Shown piece by piece: positions 1 through 48,915 of a stretch of 64,000 bases of DNA. The notes beneath the pieces are model-generated. The model ran no database searches. It was not told the DNA's origin and saw only the letters and a program-made list of their open reading frames with translations. The stretch is from Flaccisagitta enflata (Eukaryota > Chaetognatha > Sagittoidea > Aphragmophora): positions 51,212,001 to 51,276,000 of the forward strand of contig OZ231128.1 in the NCBI GenBank assembly GCA_965153355.1, read 5' to 3'. Position numbers and translations under genes: made by a program. Numbering within the stretch: position 1 is the first letter of the stretch; every line of letters begins with the position of its first letter.

Positions 1-1091
1 GAGCGAGTATTATTATAATTACGTCTATTGTTCAAAAAGATTGGTGAAACACGAAACGAGAGAGAAAAGAAAACGACGATGATGCTACACTCTGCTGGTT
101 GTGATGGAAAATGAGAGACAAAACATCAGTGAAACGCGATTCGAAAAAAAAAAAATGGCCGATTCCATGCCGGGTCTTTTTGATGTTGTAGATAATTAAT
201 GGTATTCTATTCATCATAATCTATTCATCATATTCTATTCATCATATATCTTTCATAACTATGTTCGACTTTTTATATAAAAAAATCTTTTATGAGCAAA
301 AGTAAAGACAAAGCATGAAGACAACCACTCAAAGTAGAAGACGAATTTGTTGTAAGTTGCTTATTTAATTTTTTTTGGTCGTTGTTGCTTTTCCAATTTT
401 AAATATCACAAATAAATTGATTTCTTTTATGAAGAAGTAGAGGAACGGACAAGTAAGAGCAGCACAAAAGGCACTGAGAAACCACTTCTGAACGCGGCAC
501 TCGTTCTTTGTGTGTGTGTTTTTTTTTCCGTTTGCAAAGAAGAAACTTTCTTTCTTTTTTTGTGAATGTGGCGTGCATATCTAACACTCTCTCTCTGTTT
601 TTGGCGATCTTTGCATGAATGCGCCTGTAATAAGAGAGAGAGAGGCATACCCATAATGCATGCAGACACTCAGTACCTGATGTAATACTCATACTCGTAA
701 AACCGTCCATTCATAGATTGCTTTGGCTTTTATTCTTTTCTTTTTTTTAAAGATTTGAATCGCTGAAGTCATGAGGGTATATTGAGAGAAAGGACGCCTG
801 CTCTGGATTGTATTTGGAGGAAGTTTATGATATGGACGGGAGAAAGGGAGACTAAAATGTACAGTAGGAAAATATAACGTGAAAATGAAAAAAAGAACGA
901 TATTAAGAAGAGATACAAGGAGATCAGCCTGCTCTGTAAAAAGAAAAAATTAAGGTAGAGGCTTCTAGTGCTTGTCAGCGTTATGATTTTAAGATGAAGT
1001 TTTGAAATGATAAAGTGATACAAAGCGTCTACAAATTAAAATATATAAAACAGGAGTTACAGGACAGGCAGTTCACCCCACATTAGAGAAC

Positions 1092-1186
<95 letters not shown>

Positions 1187-2385
1187 TCTAAAGATGAAAA
1201 AAAATTAAGGAAAAGGATTCGGAGATAGTCGTTGTGATATCTGACTAAACAGACAAACTCACATAAAAATCGGAGTTTTGAATATGAGTCATTGAAAATG
1301 GGAGATGAATGAATTGATGATAAACGAAGATATGTAAAAGAGAATAGACCAAAAAAAAAAACGAGTTCCTTTTTTCTCTTTGAAATGCGCATGCGTTGAC
1401 AACGTCGTTGAAAATGAAGAAGGATGCTACGAAGTCGCGTGTAGGAGGATTGGTTACTAATATCTAAAACATTTCTATCTAATAGATCATCATCTGGATG
1501 ATTCTATATTCTAAAATCTATGTGGTTTCATTGTGGGGGAAAAATTTGAAACATGATGCGATCGCGGAAAGATTATTCTTACATTATGTATTGTACGTAT
1601 ACTCGCGGCGATATCAGACGAAAAAGTCTATCTCGACTTTCATTTTACGGCAATTAGTGGCCCAATCACTTGACCCAGACCGACCATACCAAGCTCCACC
1701 CAACCAACCATTCAATCCCTAAACTGCCCACCTACCAAGACGCCATGGTCCCAACTTGTGTATTCCCGCGGTTCTTCTACTCGGTACTTCAAGGGATCAT
1801 TTTAACATTTTTGCAAGTTTGAAAATGAGTTTCAGTTCTTTCCTTAAGCTCCATAACTTTTGCCATTCATCATAAACATTTTCTCAAGCTTTTATCACAT
1901 ATGGAGGAAGCATGCGGGAAATAGGACATACATAAATCCATGCAGAAAAAAGTGTGTACCAACAATGGAATGTCTTTCCAGAGCCCCACCATCCTCGAGA
2001 GAGTAGATGTCTTAAAAATATACGTCTCTTTGCATTTAGTTAATAAAAAAGTTCGTGGGCACTTTCGGTGATGCCCACAGTTTATAAAATCGATCGATGA
2101 ATCGAAGCTTTTTTTTTTTTTGGTGCCATGACAAATCGTGGATACATTTTACATCTAAACTGAGTGAATTCGTTTCCACATTTGATAAGATATATTCTAT
2201 AACTATATCATCATAATCGTTATGATATGAAACATATTACAAAGACAGTTCAAAAGTTTAAAAGTATCTTTTCAAACGGATGGAAACAAAAACGTTCTCT
2301 AAATCTGAATAAAAAAAATGTAATGTAATCTGTATCGATAATCTAACGTATATATTGATATGTAAACATTATATCAACTACATAC
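1..2385. other. AT-rich intron or downstream sequence, no exon found
   Basis: I looked on the minus strand for the missing deaminase C-terminus (S-R-x-C/S-K, then a basic helix and G-x-W-x-x-K-P) and did not see it. Holds poly-A/T patches and (GA)n at 1095-1183. Confidence 0.6.
1095..1183 (+). repeat. (GA)n microsatellite
   Basis: About 44 perfect GA units. Confidence 0.98.
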
Positions 2386-37748
<35,363 letters not shown>

Positions 37749-38456
37749 CTGTGGACATCGAGGTGGGATGGGGGTGAGGGAAAGTATTGGGGACAGAAGG
37801 GTAGGGGGGTGAGGGATGGCGGGAGGAAGAAAGTATTTGGGACAGAAGGGTGGGGACAGAAGAAGGAAGAAAGCAGATCGGGGCCGGGAAGATAGAAAAT
37901 GATTATTTAACGAAGTGAATGAGTTTTACGTGTCTAAATCTGAACCAAGATGATTCCTTTTTTTTCGGTTTGGTTTTCAAGCTCATTTCCCTTCCTCGCA
38001 TCTCAACTCAAAACGCAAATTCATTATAATGAGCTGTTTTCGTAGATATCACGGGAAATTCCTAATTGCATTTTGTCTCTTTTTGAAATTCTGGTCATGA
38101 ATCATTCGAACAATTGTCAATTAAAATGAGGCTCGCATCAAACGCTGATTTTGCGTTGGGCGAGATCCAAAAAGGGAGGATCCCAAAATGGCAACGCCAA
38201 ATGACAAAACAAACGACAAAGGGAAGGTGAAAGATAACATCTAAATAACATCCTTTGTAAAATACGACCAGAACAATGACATTGGAGTGAAATCCTTTGT
38301 TCAAAACAAATCACAAAACAAACGACAAAGCAGAGAGTTACATTAACGAAGCGGGAAGGATTAGTAGTAGTACAAAGCCGTTGTAACGAACGCGGCCTCT
38401 GGAGTGTTTGCCAAATGCATGAATAACGATTTATATCGCAACATATCGTTAACTTT

Positions 38457-38830
38457 TAACCATTCATCCATCCAACCATCCAACCATCCATCCATCCATC
38501 CATCCATCCATCCATCCATCCATCCATCTATCCATCCATCCATCCATCCATCCATCCATCCATCCATCCATCCATCCATCCATCCATCCATCCATCCATC
38601 CATCCATCCATCCTTCCATTCATCCATTCATCCATCCATCCATCCATCCATCCATCCATCCATCCATCCATCCATCCATCCATCCATCCATCTATCCATC
38701 CATCCAGCCATCCAACTGTTAATCAATGCATGTAGTCATTTTCTCATTCATCTCTTTTTTTCCATCCATCTATCCATCCATCCATCCATCCATCCATCCA
38801 TTCATCCATTCATCCATCCATCCATCCAAC
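38457..38830 (+). repeat. (CATC)n microsatellite, two blocks
   Basis: Block 1 about 38457-38710, block 2 about 38761-38830, with a near-duplicated spacer (aactgtt, atgtactcattttctcattc). Confidence 0.97.
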
Positions 38831-38931
38831 TGTTGATCACACCGTGCAATGCATGTACTCATTTTCTCATTCATCCCTTTTTTTCCATTCAAACAATCAC
38901 AACTCTCTCTCTCACGTCATTTATTTTAGTT

Positions 38932-38970
38932 TGGGTATAGTGAGGGATATTGTTCCACTTTTCATACGTG
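38932..38970 (+). repeat. Short dispersed repeat D, copy 3
   Basis: gggtatagtgagggatattg ttccactt. Confidence 0.55.
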
Positions 38971-40312
38971 TCATACATGCTATAGTCACACCTTGACAGA
39001 GCTAAGGGTAACGAAACTCTGCCCGTAATCGATACAGAACAAATTTTATCGTCCTTTGACATTCATTTTTGCTGTACAGTGACGTATGACCATCCACGTT
39101 CATTAGTGGAGCGTATCTCGTCTGACGTGAGCCATCTCTCAATCCATACAACAATAGGTCATAATTCTTGGTTAAACATTAAGACATTTCACTCGCGCGT
39201 GGGTTATGTTAAAAACGAGTTATCAGAAGCTCCCACATTAAAAAAAAAAATCACTCAGCATCAGTATGTATAAAACCAAAGAAAAAAAAAGAGAAAAAAA
39301 CCTCAGAAAGTTAGGAAAAAAAGTTCATTTCTACTTAAAGTCCTGACAATGAATGTCTAGTCTTTTTTAACACACTCAAAAAAATGAACTTTTTCACAAG
39401 GATAAAGGACGGGTTAAGCTATTGGTTCTTTTAGTAGAAAAATTGTAACTTTGAATGTGGGAAACCTTTATGACTGCTTCTTCATTTAGTTCTGAGAGCT
39501 GGAATGGAATCATGGAAAAATCTTGATTTTAGCGGATGTTCGAAAAAAAACCCCAAAAAACAGGCAGCATTTGGAAGCTAGTCTTCTGTACAGATCAGAT
39601 GTTGTTGATAATTTATGAAGAAAATGTTGTTAAATTTCATTTCCTCAACTTCAATTCATCATCAAATCAACATTTTTAAACCAAGTTGTCAGGCACCTCA
39701 TGCTTTATCTATCATTACTTAATTGCTTGTTTTGGGCGACTCATTTCTTTTACAAAATCATTTTTTGTTCGAACAGCCGTTATTTGATTGGCTCAGGAAT
39801 GCTCTCCTCCCCACACCTAAAACAGGACAATATGGACTCATGATTTACTTCATTCTTTGTTAATCGAAAACATGACATCACATGATCATGATATGTCTTT
39901 GATTCTTACTGCCGTCACAACGCCATGATAAACCCGGTAATCACACTGGAAAACAAGAACGCTGTGTGGCTTAAAATTAAAACTAACTCTGATCCCGACT
40001 GTTTGAATTAATGGTAAGAAGTTACTCTTCATACTCATGGTAAGGTTAGAAATGTATCAATGATCAAGGGATTAAGAAAAAAAGAATTCGAAGAAAAATA
40101 TAATTGAATAAACATAATGCCTCTTTCTGTCTCTGTCTTGTTCTCCCGGACTTTTAGCTTGTCTGAATATTCTCATAACTTGCCTTCGCTGCGATAGTCG
40201 GCTTTTCTACAACCAAAACTTGGCAAACAATACACAATTCGTCTATTGTGTACCTCACTTTTTTAAAAAATGAGTTTAAGAAGAAAAAAATTGGGGAGAG
40301 TTAGAAATATAA

Positions 40313-40514
40313 CAAGGCCGGATACACGGCTACCCCAGTCGCGTGCGGGTGGGCAGGGGCCATAATTGAGGTCAGTGGAATATTTGGGCAGGAGCAATAA
40401 GGCCAAAACCCCCATTAACGCCGAAAAAGTAAAGTGTGACGGACGGACGGACCGACCGACGGACCGACGGACCGACAAAGCGGGGTGTAGAGTCGCGTAG
40501 CACGCGACTAAAAA
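40313..40514 (+). mobile_element. Stem-loop family (A), full copy
   Basis: Cleanest copy: caaggccggatacacggcta, cccagtcgcgtgcgggtggg, a (GGAC)n core, aaagcggggtgtag, hairpin AGTCGCGTAGCACGCGACT (40491-40509), AAAAA. Confidence 0.9.
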
Positions 40515-41037
40515 AAGGGTTTCTCCACCAATTTTTTCTTCAATTTCAAGTCCCACGAAATTTTTCTCCGCCTTCTATTTTTTGTCCTCGTCTTTGAGGT
40601 ATTTAGGCTTTGCATTTCGTACCTTTATTGTAGACTAATGTGCTTAACAAACGGTTCATTTGAGCGCCACTGCGACAACGAATCAATGCCAAATTGTCAA
40701 CACAGAAATATGATGAATTCTACCTCACTTTTTATATTATTCTATTTTCATATCAACGACCAAACATGGCTTAAATCCCAACATAGATATTAGACAGTAG
40801 ACATGTTCTTCTTTGATTATTTGCCCTTTCAATTTGAACAACTTCGGTTCTGTTCTGTTCCGTTTTCTAAGGCTTAAAAAAATGCATTCACCTCAAATTA
40901 TGTTTTAACACGGACTCTAAAGGCCGAAGTTTTGTCTCTTTCTTCCTCATTACAGGCATCAAGTTATGAGAATTTACATGAAAGGATCCATCTTTGTCAA
41001 CTTACTTCTTCAATCAATCATTTCAGTTTCTGGCCTT

Positions 41038-41041
41038 TCTT

Positions 41042-41121
<80 letters not shown>

Positions 41122-41240
41122 TTTTTTTTTTGTTTCTTTGTTTCTTTGTTTCTTTGTTTCTTTGTTTCTTTGTTTCTTTGTTTCTTTGATTCTTTGTTTC
41201 TTTGTTTCTTTGTTTCTTTGTTTCTTTGTTTCTTTGTTTC
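41038..41240 (+). repeat. (TTTC)n then (TTTCTTTG)n
   Basis: Two adjoining tetranucleotide-derived arrays. Confidence 0.97.
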
Positions 41241-41344
41241 CGTCTAACTTGCTCTTTCTATTTCTTTCTCCAGTCAGTTTCTCATTATCTTTGTGTTAAT
41301 CCCCATTTGCATCAAATGATGTTCAATCACGTTACATCCCGGAG

Positions 41345-41510
41345 GTTTTGTCGATGAGAGGTGGTGGTTGTGGTGGTGATATTTCCTAGTGGTGGTAAAA
41401 ATCGATGGTGGGTGTGGTGGTGAGAGGTGATGGTTGTGGTGGTGATATTTCCTATTGGTGGTAAAAATCGATGGTGGGTGTGGTGGTGACTGGTGAGTAA
41501 CCACTGGGAA
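41345..41510 (+). repeat. Direct duplication of a ~67-bp GGTGGT-rich unit
   Basis: gtggtgatatttcct and gtggtaaaaatcgatggtgg occur twice at constant spacing. Confidence 0.85.
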
Positions 41511-42102
41511 CCGGTGGTGATTGTTGGGGAAGGACTTGTGAAGGCTGGGCATTTGAATGACATCTGACAAAAATCGATTAACATCACCAAAGGTTTGTTA
41601 AAATCGAAAGGAAAAAAAAATCCCTCTTCATATTCTTCTTTCATTTTTTTTCAATTATTTTTCTTTCTTTTTTTTTATATTTTCAATAAGGCGCTCTTAA
41701 AAGTTGGTGCAATAAGTGAATGTTTGTGCATCGCGCTTTAAGAACTAAGCAAGCATCAGAAAATGAATGGATGGTAAATTGGATTTTTCGTTTTTATACA
41801 TTTATCTTTGTTCCAATTTTACTTATTTTCTTCTTACTTTTTTTCTTATTTTACTTTTTTCTTCCTTTTCTCTTCTCCTTTTTCTCTTTCTTTTCTTTTT
41901 CTTTTTTCCTTATTCTTTCTTTTCCCTTTTCTTCCACTTCTTCTCCAAGCCCGTGAGCTCAGTGTGACGGTGGTACTTGATCTAGCTTTCAAAATTTTCT
42001 CAAGGGCCACTTTCCATAATGCCATGAATATGGAAGGCCGAATAACGGACGAGGAGGGGAAGTCAAATTTAAGAAAAGTCTTATCACTGCATTTAAAAGA
42101 GA

Positions 42103-42221
<119 letters not shown>

Positions 42222-42644
42222 AATGCAGAAAAGAGAAGGAAAGAGGGAAAGAGAAAATAAAGCAAGCGGAACTACATTAAAAGAGCAGCAAAAATGGTAC
42301 TCAGCTCGAGGAGAAAATCTACCGAGGGTAGGGTTATATTTCAAGGTAGCTGTCAAACAAAAATGAAGAAGATGACAAAGACGATGACGAGGAAGTGACA
42401 GTTTGGAGACTTTGTTTACTCGAAAGGCGAAGGGCGTTGAGAGCATTTTGGAGAGCACAAACCACTCCGGGATAGAATTCAATAACACTCAGTTACTTGC
42501 TTTTGCCTTAAAACTTGCTAGTGCGATGCCATTCCACCCCACGTCCCCCTGAAAATGCTTTCAATGCGAGATTATAGCATGACTGTTAAGAAAAAAAGAA
42601 AAAAAAATCATAAATAATAAAACAAAGATACACATATAGGAAAA

Positions 42645-43148
42645 CAAGGCCGGATACACGGCAATCCAGTCGCGGAAGGTTAGGCCGGAGCAATAATGCG
42701 GAAACTGATCGCAATTCAAAAAAGAGACGGAGGGACGGACGGACCGACACGGCAAGGTGTCACTCAGTACGTGTGTCCGGGTGCCAAAAACGGGGGAAAC
42801 TAGCTTTCCCCCCGCCATCATCTTTTTCTTTTGCAAAAGTCCTGTCAAACAAGCCGTCGCGCGACCTTCAATTCGATCGGGAACCATCGTTAGGGTGTCG
42901 TTTAAGTTTGTATTGACTTAGTATTGGAATCGATATGTTTATTATGCAAATTTTGCCTCCGCCATAGATTTCTATGAAAACTTCATGGTCTTCCTAACGA
43001 TGGTTCCCGATCGATTTGAAAATAGCGCGACGGCTCATCTGTTAGCGCTTAAGCAAAGGAAACAGATGATAGCGGGGGAAAGCCAGTTTCGGCCGATTCC
43101 GGCACTCTGACATGCGTAGACTGTAGGGTCGCGTGTCCGCGACTAAAA
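42645..43148 (+). mobile_element. Stem-loop family (A), 500-bp copy with nested fold-back insert
   Basis: Starts caaggccggatacacggcaa, internal agtcgcggaagg, ends GTCGCGTGTCCGCGAC (43128-43143) then taaaaa. An inner inverted repeat (about 42780-43105) shares tcgatcgggaaccatcgtta and gcgcgacgg in both orientations, a probable second element inserted inside. Confidence 0.75.
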
Positions 43149-43394
43149 ACTCAAAAAGAAAAGAAAATAGAAATTTTGCTTCACCCAGAATACCTCTCAC
43201 CCAAAACTTTTGTTCGTCAATTTTTTTTCATTTTTGTATTGTTCTAGTTTCTTGTCATAAGTAGTCCTTAAAGTTCTGTCCGCCCAAGCCCTGAACAGTG
43301 TTCACATAATTTAAAAAAAAAAATCATGTGAAAAAGAGTGGAGATAAGTAGATGTCAGATACTGACCATCAACGAAGGATTTCGGTTGTCACAG

Positions 43395-43515
43395 TTTATA
43401 AGCCTTTTTCGGGTCGGTCCGTCGTTCCCTCACTAATTGCTCTTTGGGCTTTTCTGCTCTTGCGTACCCGGCTTAGACTTAAGCAGCCGCGTATCTGACC
43501 TTGATTTCCTCACAT
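43395..43515 (-). mobile_element. Stem-loop family (A), decayed reverse copy
   Basis: cgggtcggtccgtcgttccc through agccgcgtatctgaccttg resembles the reversed core and 5' end. Confidence 0.45.
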
Positions 43516-43554
43516 CACTGGGTAAAAAGAATGAAAGATTCACAGACGAACGGA

Positions 43555-43808
43555 CTGAGGGGGTGTTTCTAGTGAAAAATGTGATAGTTACCTGAAATGC
43601 GTTTACAGCGTGAACACATATTCAAGAATTTCAACTGTCCCACGAGGGAGTGAGAGAAGTGAGTGAGCAAGCCCGTGAATGGAGCGAGCGAGCGAAGCCG
43701 AGCGCTGCCGAGCGAGTGAGCGGAGTCAGCGTTGCGAGCGAACGAACGTAGCGGGTGACCAAGTGGCCCATTAAAACGCGATTTTCTGTGACTAGAAACG
43801 CCTCCTCA
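43555..43808. mobile_element. Miniature element with GAGCGA-rich core
   Basis: Ends ggggtgtttctagtgaaaaa and (reverse) ggcgtttctagtcacagaaa are imperfect inverted repeats. The core is a run of gagcgagcgagcgaagccga type. Confidence 0.6.
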
Positions 43809-44732
43809 TTGACCGAGCAAGGCCAAGTCTCCTTCTCTCTCCAAATCCCAAAAGATCTGTTTCATCTGGAAATAGCTTAGATCTGCTTTGTAAATTTCCT
43901 CAGTGATTTATCTGTCATCAGTTCACGAGAATCCTCAACTTGGCTTCATCAAAACCTAATTTGTTTAAAAACCTTTTTATCATCTTTTTTTTGCTGTTTA
44001 TAATCTTTTTGCCGTTTAAACTCTTCAAAAAAATCTTCTTTTTTTGCGCTCGAAACGTCTTTTTTCCTTTCAGATTGAATTTTTTGATTAGGGATGTATT
44101 GAATGAATGAATAAATGACATAGGTCACGTGTATGTAGACTAGATGGCAAATACAAGTTGTTGAAAGCCTTATCGCCCTGAGATGAAATGCAACTGTTTA
44201 TTTATCGTTGTATTTGTGTCGATGAGGTGCCATGAGTGCCTTTAGTGAACGATTTTTCCGTCATCTTCATTTTTTCAAATTTTGTCTATAATCTCTAATT
44301 ATCTTGAAATCAAGGCTGTTAATGAAGAGCGAAGGCAGATTGGAAAAAAGGCACACGAGCAAAATAACAGGAAAAAAACTACTAAGTTTTTTACTCTTTG
44401 CTAATCTAAGCAATTTACTTCAGTGAACTTGTGTCTTAATTCCCTCTAAAGCAGCCAAAGACACGTTCAAGTTTAATAAAAGTGATGGAAGGGGGAAAAA
44501 AATTGTCCGTTGCTCAAAATTCTAAAAATGTCCCGGAGCTGAGACAAGGAATGTCTCTTTTTTGCTTTCTCTCTTTTTACATTGCAATGTTGTGCAATGA
44601 AATGCTGCCAAAGCCCTCACATCCTGTTGTCTCTTGTTTCTCTGTTTCTGCTTTTCTCTCCATCTCTGTTCCTCGTGTTTCTGGTTCTCTGCAATTTCCC
44701 CCCCCCTACGTTTTCGTCTCAATCATTGTCAC

Positions 44733-44735
44733 TGC

Positions 44736-44771
<36 letters not shown>

Positions 44772-44860
44772 TTCTGTCTGTTAGTCTGTCTGTCTGTCTG
44801 TTTCTCTATTGATTAGTTTGCTTGTATGTCACTGAATCTCTGTCACTGTTTGGATGTCAG

Positions 44861-44947
<87 letters not shown>

Positions 44948-45056
44948 CTTTTAATAGCACAGAAATTATGTCAAACTTGACGCGACGACATTAATGTTTG
45001 TAGTTGACTCTCGGACGTAAAGATAAGGAAACAATTCCATAAAAATGGAGTGAGAG

Positions 45057-45150
<94 letters not shown>
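44733..45150 (+). repeat. (TCTG)n, (CT)n and opposed (GA)n
   Basis: (TCTG)n 44733-44803, (CT)n 44863-44942, and (GA)n 45059-45150. The (CT)n and (GA)n face each other across a 115-bp spacer with flanking ctctgactc / gagtcagag, a potential long hairpin. Confidence 0.95.
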
Positions 45151-45153
<3 letters not shown>

Positions 45154-45392
45154 AAAAACAACTCACAGACAGAAAAACAGACGGACAGACAGATAGATAG
45201 ACCGACCAACAAACCCACTGACATTTTGGCCGACCAATAGAAAAAGTTAGAGACAATCAGGATGACAAATTGTTTAAAGTAATCCATTAACTATTCACCT
45301 GCTCGGTTGGCCTCTTAGTTTTACTCCCACTTGGTCTTCAACTTCAAGGTCTCAACAATCTGATAGTGAGAAAATCAACACTGAAATAGAAA

Positions 45393-45590
45393 CAAGGTCG
45401 TATACACGCTTAACCCAGTCGCGTGCAGGTGGGCAGGGGTTATGTTTGAGGCCACAAGACTATTTGGGCTGGAGCTTTGAGGTCAAAGAATTAAAATCAT
45501 AGATAAAGTAGCATGTGACAGACAAATGTGACTGACCAACGGAGGGACGGACGGACAGAGCGGGGTGTTTGGTGACGTAGCACGCGACAA
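45393..45590 (+). mobile_element. Stem-loop family (A), diverged copy
   Basis: caaggtcgtatacacgctta, cccagtcgcgtgcaggtggg, GGAC core, ggtgacgtagcacgcgac end with a partly broken stem. Confidence 0.75.
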
Positions 45591-45719
45591 TAATAAGAAT
45601 GGAAATAAAAAAGATTACTGAAAGGTGTCCGGGGATTCCAATCTATGGAATTAGGGTATTTTCAGTTTTCATTTTCAATTTCACTTAGTGTCTTTCTTAG
45701 TCTGTCTGTTAGTCTGTCG

Positions 45720-45900
45720 GACTTTCTTGTGAGTCGATTTTCCCACGTACCAGGAGTTACGTTTCAAATGTAAACGATGATTAAATGCTGATGCTTTTGC
45801 AACCCTGAGTTCATCAATGGCGAATATTTTTTCCCCTTTTGGAAAAACTTGAATCACTCCCGGCCGTAATCCCAATTTCACAAACATTAGCGCCGAGGTG
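45720..45900 (-). other. Unassigned non-repetitive open frame
   Basis: Reads GLRPGVIQVFPKGEKIFAID, then ELRVAKASAFNHRLHLKRN on the minus strand, with amino-acid use more protein-like than neighbouring frames. No convincing acceptor was found; a GTACGT donor-like site follows. It could be a relic or chance. Confidence 0.2.
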
Positions 45901-45942
45901 TGAAACAATTTAAAGAAGCAAACATAGAGGAAACTTTTTCTC

Positions 45943-45981
<39 letters not shown>

Positions 45982-46661
45982 GGTTGATCCATCGTTCAGT
46001 GGGCCTTTGCTCCCTTGCTCAATCATTCTAATTGTTTCATTTGAATAATTCGTGCTTTTTTTTTTTTTTTCTTAGCCTTTCCTTAAAAGAAGTCTTTCTT
46101 CTGTGAAAAAAAAACGAATTTCCTAGACTCCCTTGGGACGAAAGGGTCAGAAAAGTGAAGTTCCTTATTTTGCAAGGTTTTATTTCTTTTTTGGATAATA
46201 TTTTTAGCTATTTCGCTATTTAGCTATATCGCCTTTAGAATGACAAGTCGTTTCCACTCAGTAATAATACCTCAAGCTTATCATGATGCAATCGGGTATG
46301 AATAAGACCGCTATTTTTTGTTTTCATAATCCAAAATCATCTTAATCAAATTTATTATTTTTTGAAATATTTTTCCGTTAGACACATATGATTACCAAAA
46401 TTAAACAGTTTAACCATATCTCTTAGCTTTAAGTGTATCCATCGATACCGATGAGGTTTTTTTTTGCAGAAAATTCATAACATGGGCAATAATCATTTTT
46501 AGCGAAATCTTTTCTTGAAAATGATCTCAATATGAAATCTTATCTCAAATTCCATCAAAATTACACAAGATTTCTCCTAAGGATATTTTCAATAAACATG
46601 TCTCTTAAATCCGAATATCCGGATATCTTCACTTAAATGCGGGTATCCCTGAAATAAAGGT

Positions 46662-46774
46662 GCCATTAAGGCAAGATTCCACTGTAGTTTTCCTGGTGAA
46701 TTACTACACACACCAAAGCCACTAAGATAGGATTCCACTGTAGTTTTCCTGGCGAATTACCACACACACCAAAG
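46662..46774 (+). repeat. 57-bp tandem duplication
   Basis: ggattccactgtagttttcc and cacacacaccaaag occur twice, 57 bp apart. Confidence 0.9.
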
Positions 46775-47010
46775 TGAGAGAACACGAAAAAAGATTAGAA
46801 ACCATTTTTTTTCTCGTTCCACGATTTTGTGGACTTTCTGATATTTACATTGTCTGCCATGTTAAAGGACAAAGAGTCCCAACGTTTCCTTCTGGGAAAA
46901 TTTGTACTCTCACTTTCTTCTTTTTTGTTATTTTTTTTTCTTCTTTTTTTTTGTTCCTTTCTTCTTTTATCTTTTTTTCCTTTCTTCTTGTGTTCTTCTT
47001 TTTTTCTTCA

Positions 47011-47170
47011 TTTTAGTTGCGGACACGCAACTCTATAAGAGGCTTTGTCCGTCCGTCCGTCCGTCTGTCGGTCCGTTGGTCCGTCCGTCAGCACGAGTTG
47101 GAAAGTGGGAAAACCCGCATATACGCCCCTGCCCACCCGTCCGCAACTGGTGGCCTTTATCCGGCCTTTT
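47011..47170 (-). mobile_element. Stem-loop family (A), subtype AGTTGCGGAC, reverse
   Basis: Begins tttt then hairpin AGTTGCGGACACGCAACT (47015-47032), tataagaggctttgtccgtc, and near the far end gcccacccgtccgcaactgg (GTCCGCAACT at 47139-47148), then tttatccggcc. Confidence 0.85.
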
Positions 47171-47235
47171 TTCTTTTTTTTCTTTGCCTGTGAAGGGAAT
47201 GAATTCTTACCACCAAGTAAATTCGACGGTTTTTC

Positions 47236-47342
<107 letters not shown>

Positions 47343-47774
47343 CTCCTTAAGGTCGATCAATTGTTATCCTTCTTGTTTAGGTTGTCCCACACGACTATAA
47401 AAAAGATCTTCAGGGGTGCTTTTTTTTCTCGTTAGATAAACTCCTTTTTTCATTCTATCTTTTAAAGTGGGCCACCACGAAGTGAGAAGACAAGATTAGC
47501 TTTTTCTTTTTTTCAAGTATTTTGACACGAGAAAGAGGGATAGAAAATAAAGGATAGAAGATCCATTGACGGAGCAGGATATAAACCGGAAAGACCAAGG
47601 TCGTATTTCGTATTGTACCTATCACAGCCTTCAAACAGTAAGTGGACAAGACGGCATTTCGCTTAATGCTCAGTATAAAAAAGTTCATGTAGTTTGTCAA
47701 TTCATGTCAATAAATCATTCTCTAGAAGATTCTTTGATCGATTTATTATGTGTGCAATTTTTGAAATGAGTATT

Positions 47775-47905
47775 TTTTAAGGTGCGCCAAAGCACCTTTA
47801 TAACTGGCTGTGTCCGTTGCTTTGTTGGTTGGTTGGTTCGTTACATTGGGTAATCATTTGACTATCCACACGGCGCACCTAATTGGTCAACTTGACCTTG
47901 TTTTT
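47775..47905 (-). mobile_element. Stem-loop family (A), subtype AGGTGCGCC, reverse
   Basis: Hairpin AAGGTGCGCCAAAGCACCTT (47779-47798), TTGG core, internal GGCGCACCT (47872-47880), end cttgaccttgtttt. Confidence 0.82.
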
Positions 47906-48501
47906 TTTTTATAAATAAAGATATGGAAAAATATTAATTGATAGGCAATACCGGTTTTTCCCACTGACTGTAATAAATAAAGAAATATGCGCCTTCGCGC
48001 CTTTAATAAGAGTTATCACATTTTCTCTTTGACGTTCACAACTTCACAAACGCGAGCTTGTGTCGAGTGTCGGCTTTGATTGTGCCTTTAATAAAATACC
48101 ACTTAATGTCACTCTCCAGTGACATCAATAGGGAGAAGACGATTTCGCGATCTTGATTTAAACGATCGCATTTCTTTGATTTATTTCACACCCTTTCATG
48201 ACTCTTTTTTTTCAAAATAAATGGGAGCAGAGAGGACAGTGACAATAAAGCTGTTTTTGGTTGACTTGAGAAATGATTTAGGGTCTGTTATGGGGAAAGA
48301 AATGGCAGTAAAAAATGAATGAAAAAAAACGTCTTAAACACGATAAATTTCTATGAAAGACTTTAGCCCGTAATTCTATAACAACGACCGGTTTCTCATA
48401 CAATCATTCCAACCCTGACAACCCCCACCCCTCCCCCACCCCCCACCACTCTCTTCCCCTTCCCACTCACACTACAACCCCAAGACTCCACTCGAACTTA
48501 C
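47906..48501. other. Sequence just downstream of exon 1
   Basis: AT-rich; a C-rich patch at 48421-48475. No feature recognised. Confidence 0.4.
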
Positions 48502-48857
48502 TTCAGCGCATTTCGACTTTAACTCAAGGAATTTAGCCATTCTTTCCTCGTCTCTTTTGCGCGTCGATGGAGATTTGCGCTTCTTTTTGTCCTTTCCAAT
48601 TTCATCGGTTTCAAATCCTCCGAAATACAACTGATGATTGTTAGTATTGTTACCATTAAGATGATTTACATTAAGATGATTTGCATCGAGACGATTCGGA
48701 TGATGTTGAAGATGATGACCAGGAGGAAGAGGAAGAGCGATATGATGATGAGGATGATGATCCAAAATGGTCCCGGGCAAAAATGGCGACAGTCCCGGTA
48801 GAACGAATGGTGGAGGGAGGACAAGAGGCGATGTCGTTGATGATACAGATGACGATA

Positions 48858-48915
<58 letters not shown>

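Larger units (their letters stand above)
37749..40312. other. Intron 1 (or intergenic), 3' part
   Basis: No exon seen. Contains a large (CATC)n tract and AT-rich unique sequence. Confidence 0.5.

Noticed and set aside
42340-42400. Minus-strand KYNPTLGRF resembling a Zα recognition helix
   Set aside because: No preceding helices, no P-P-x-W wing and no splice sites.
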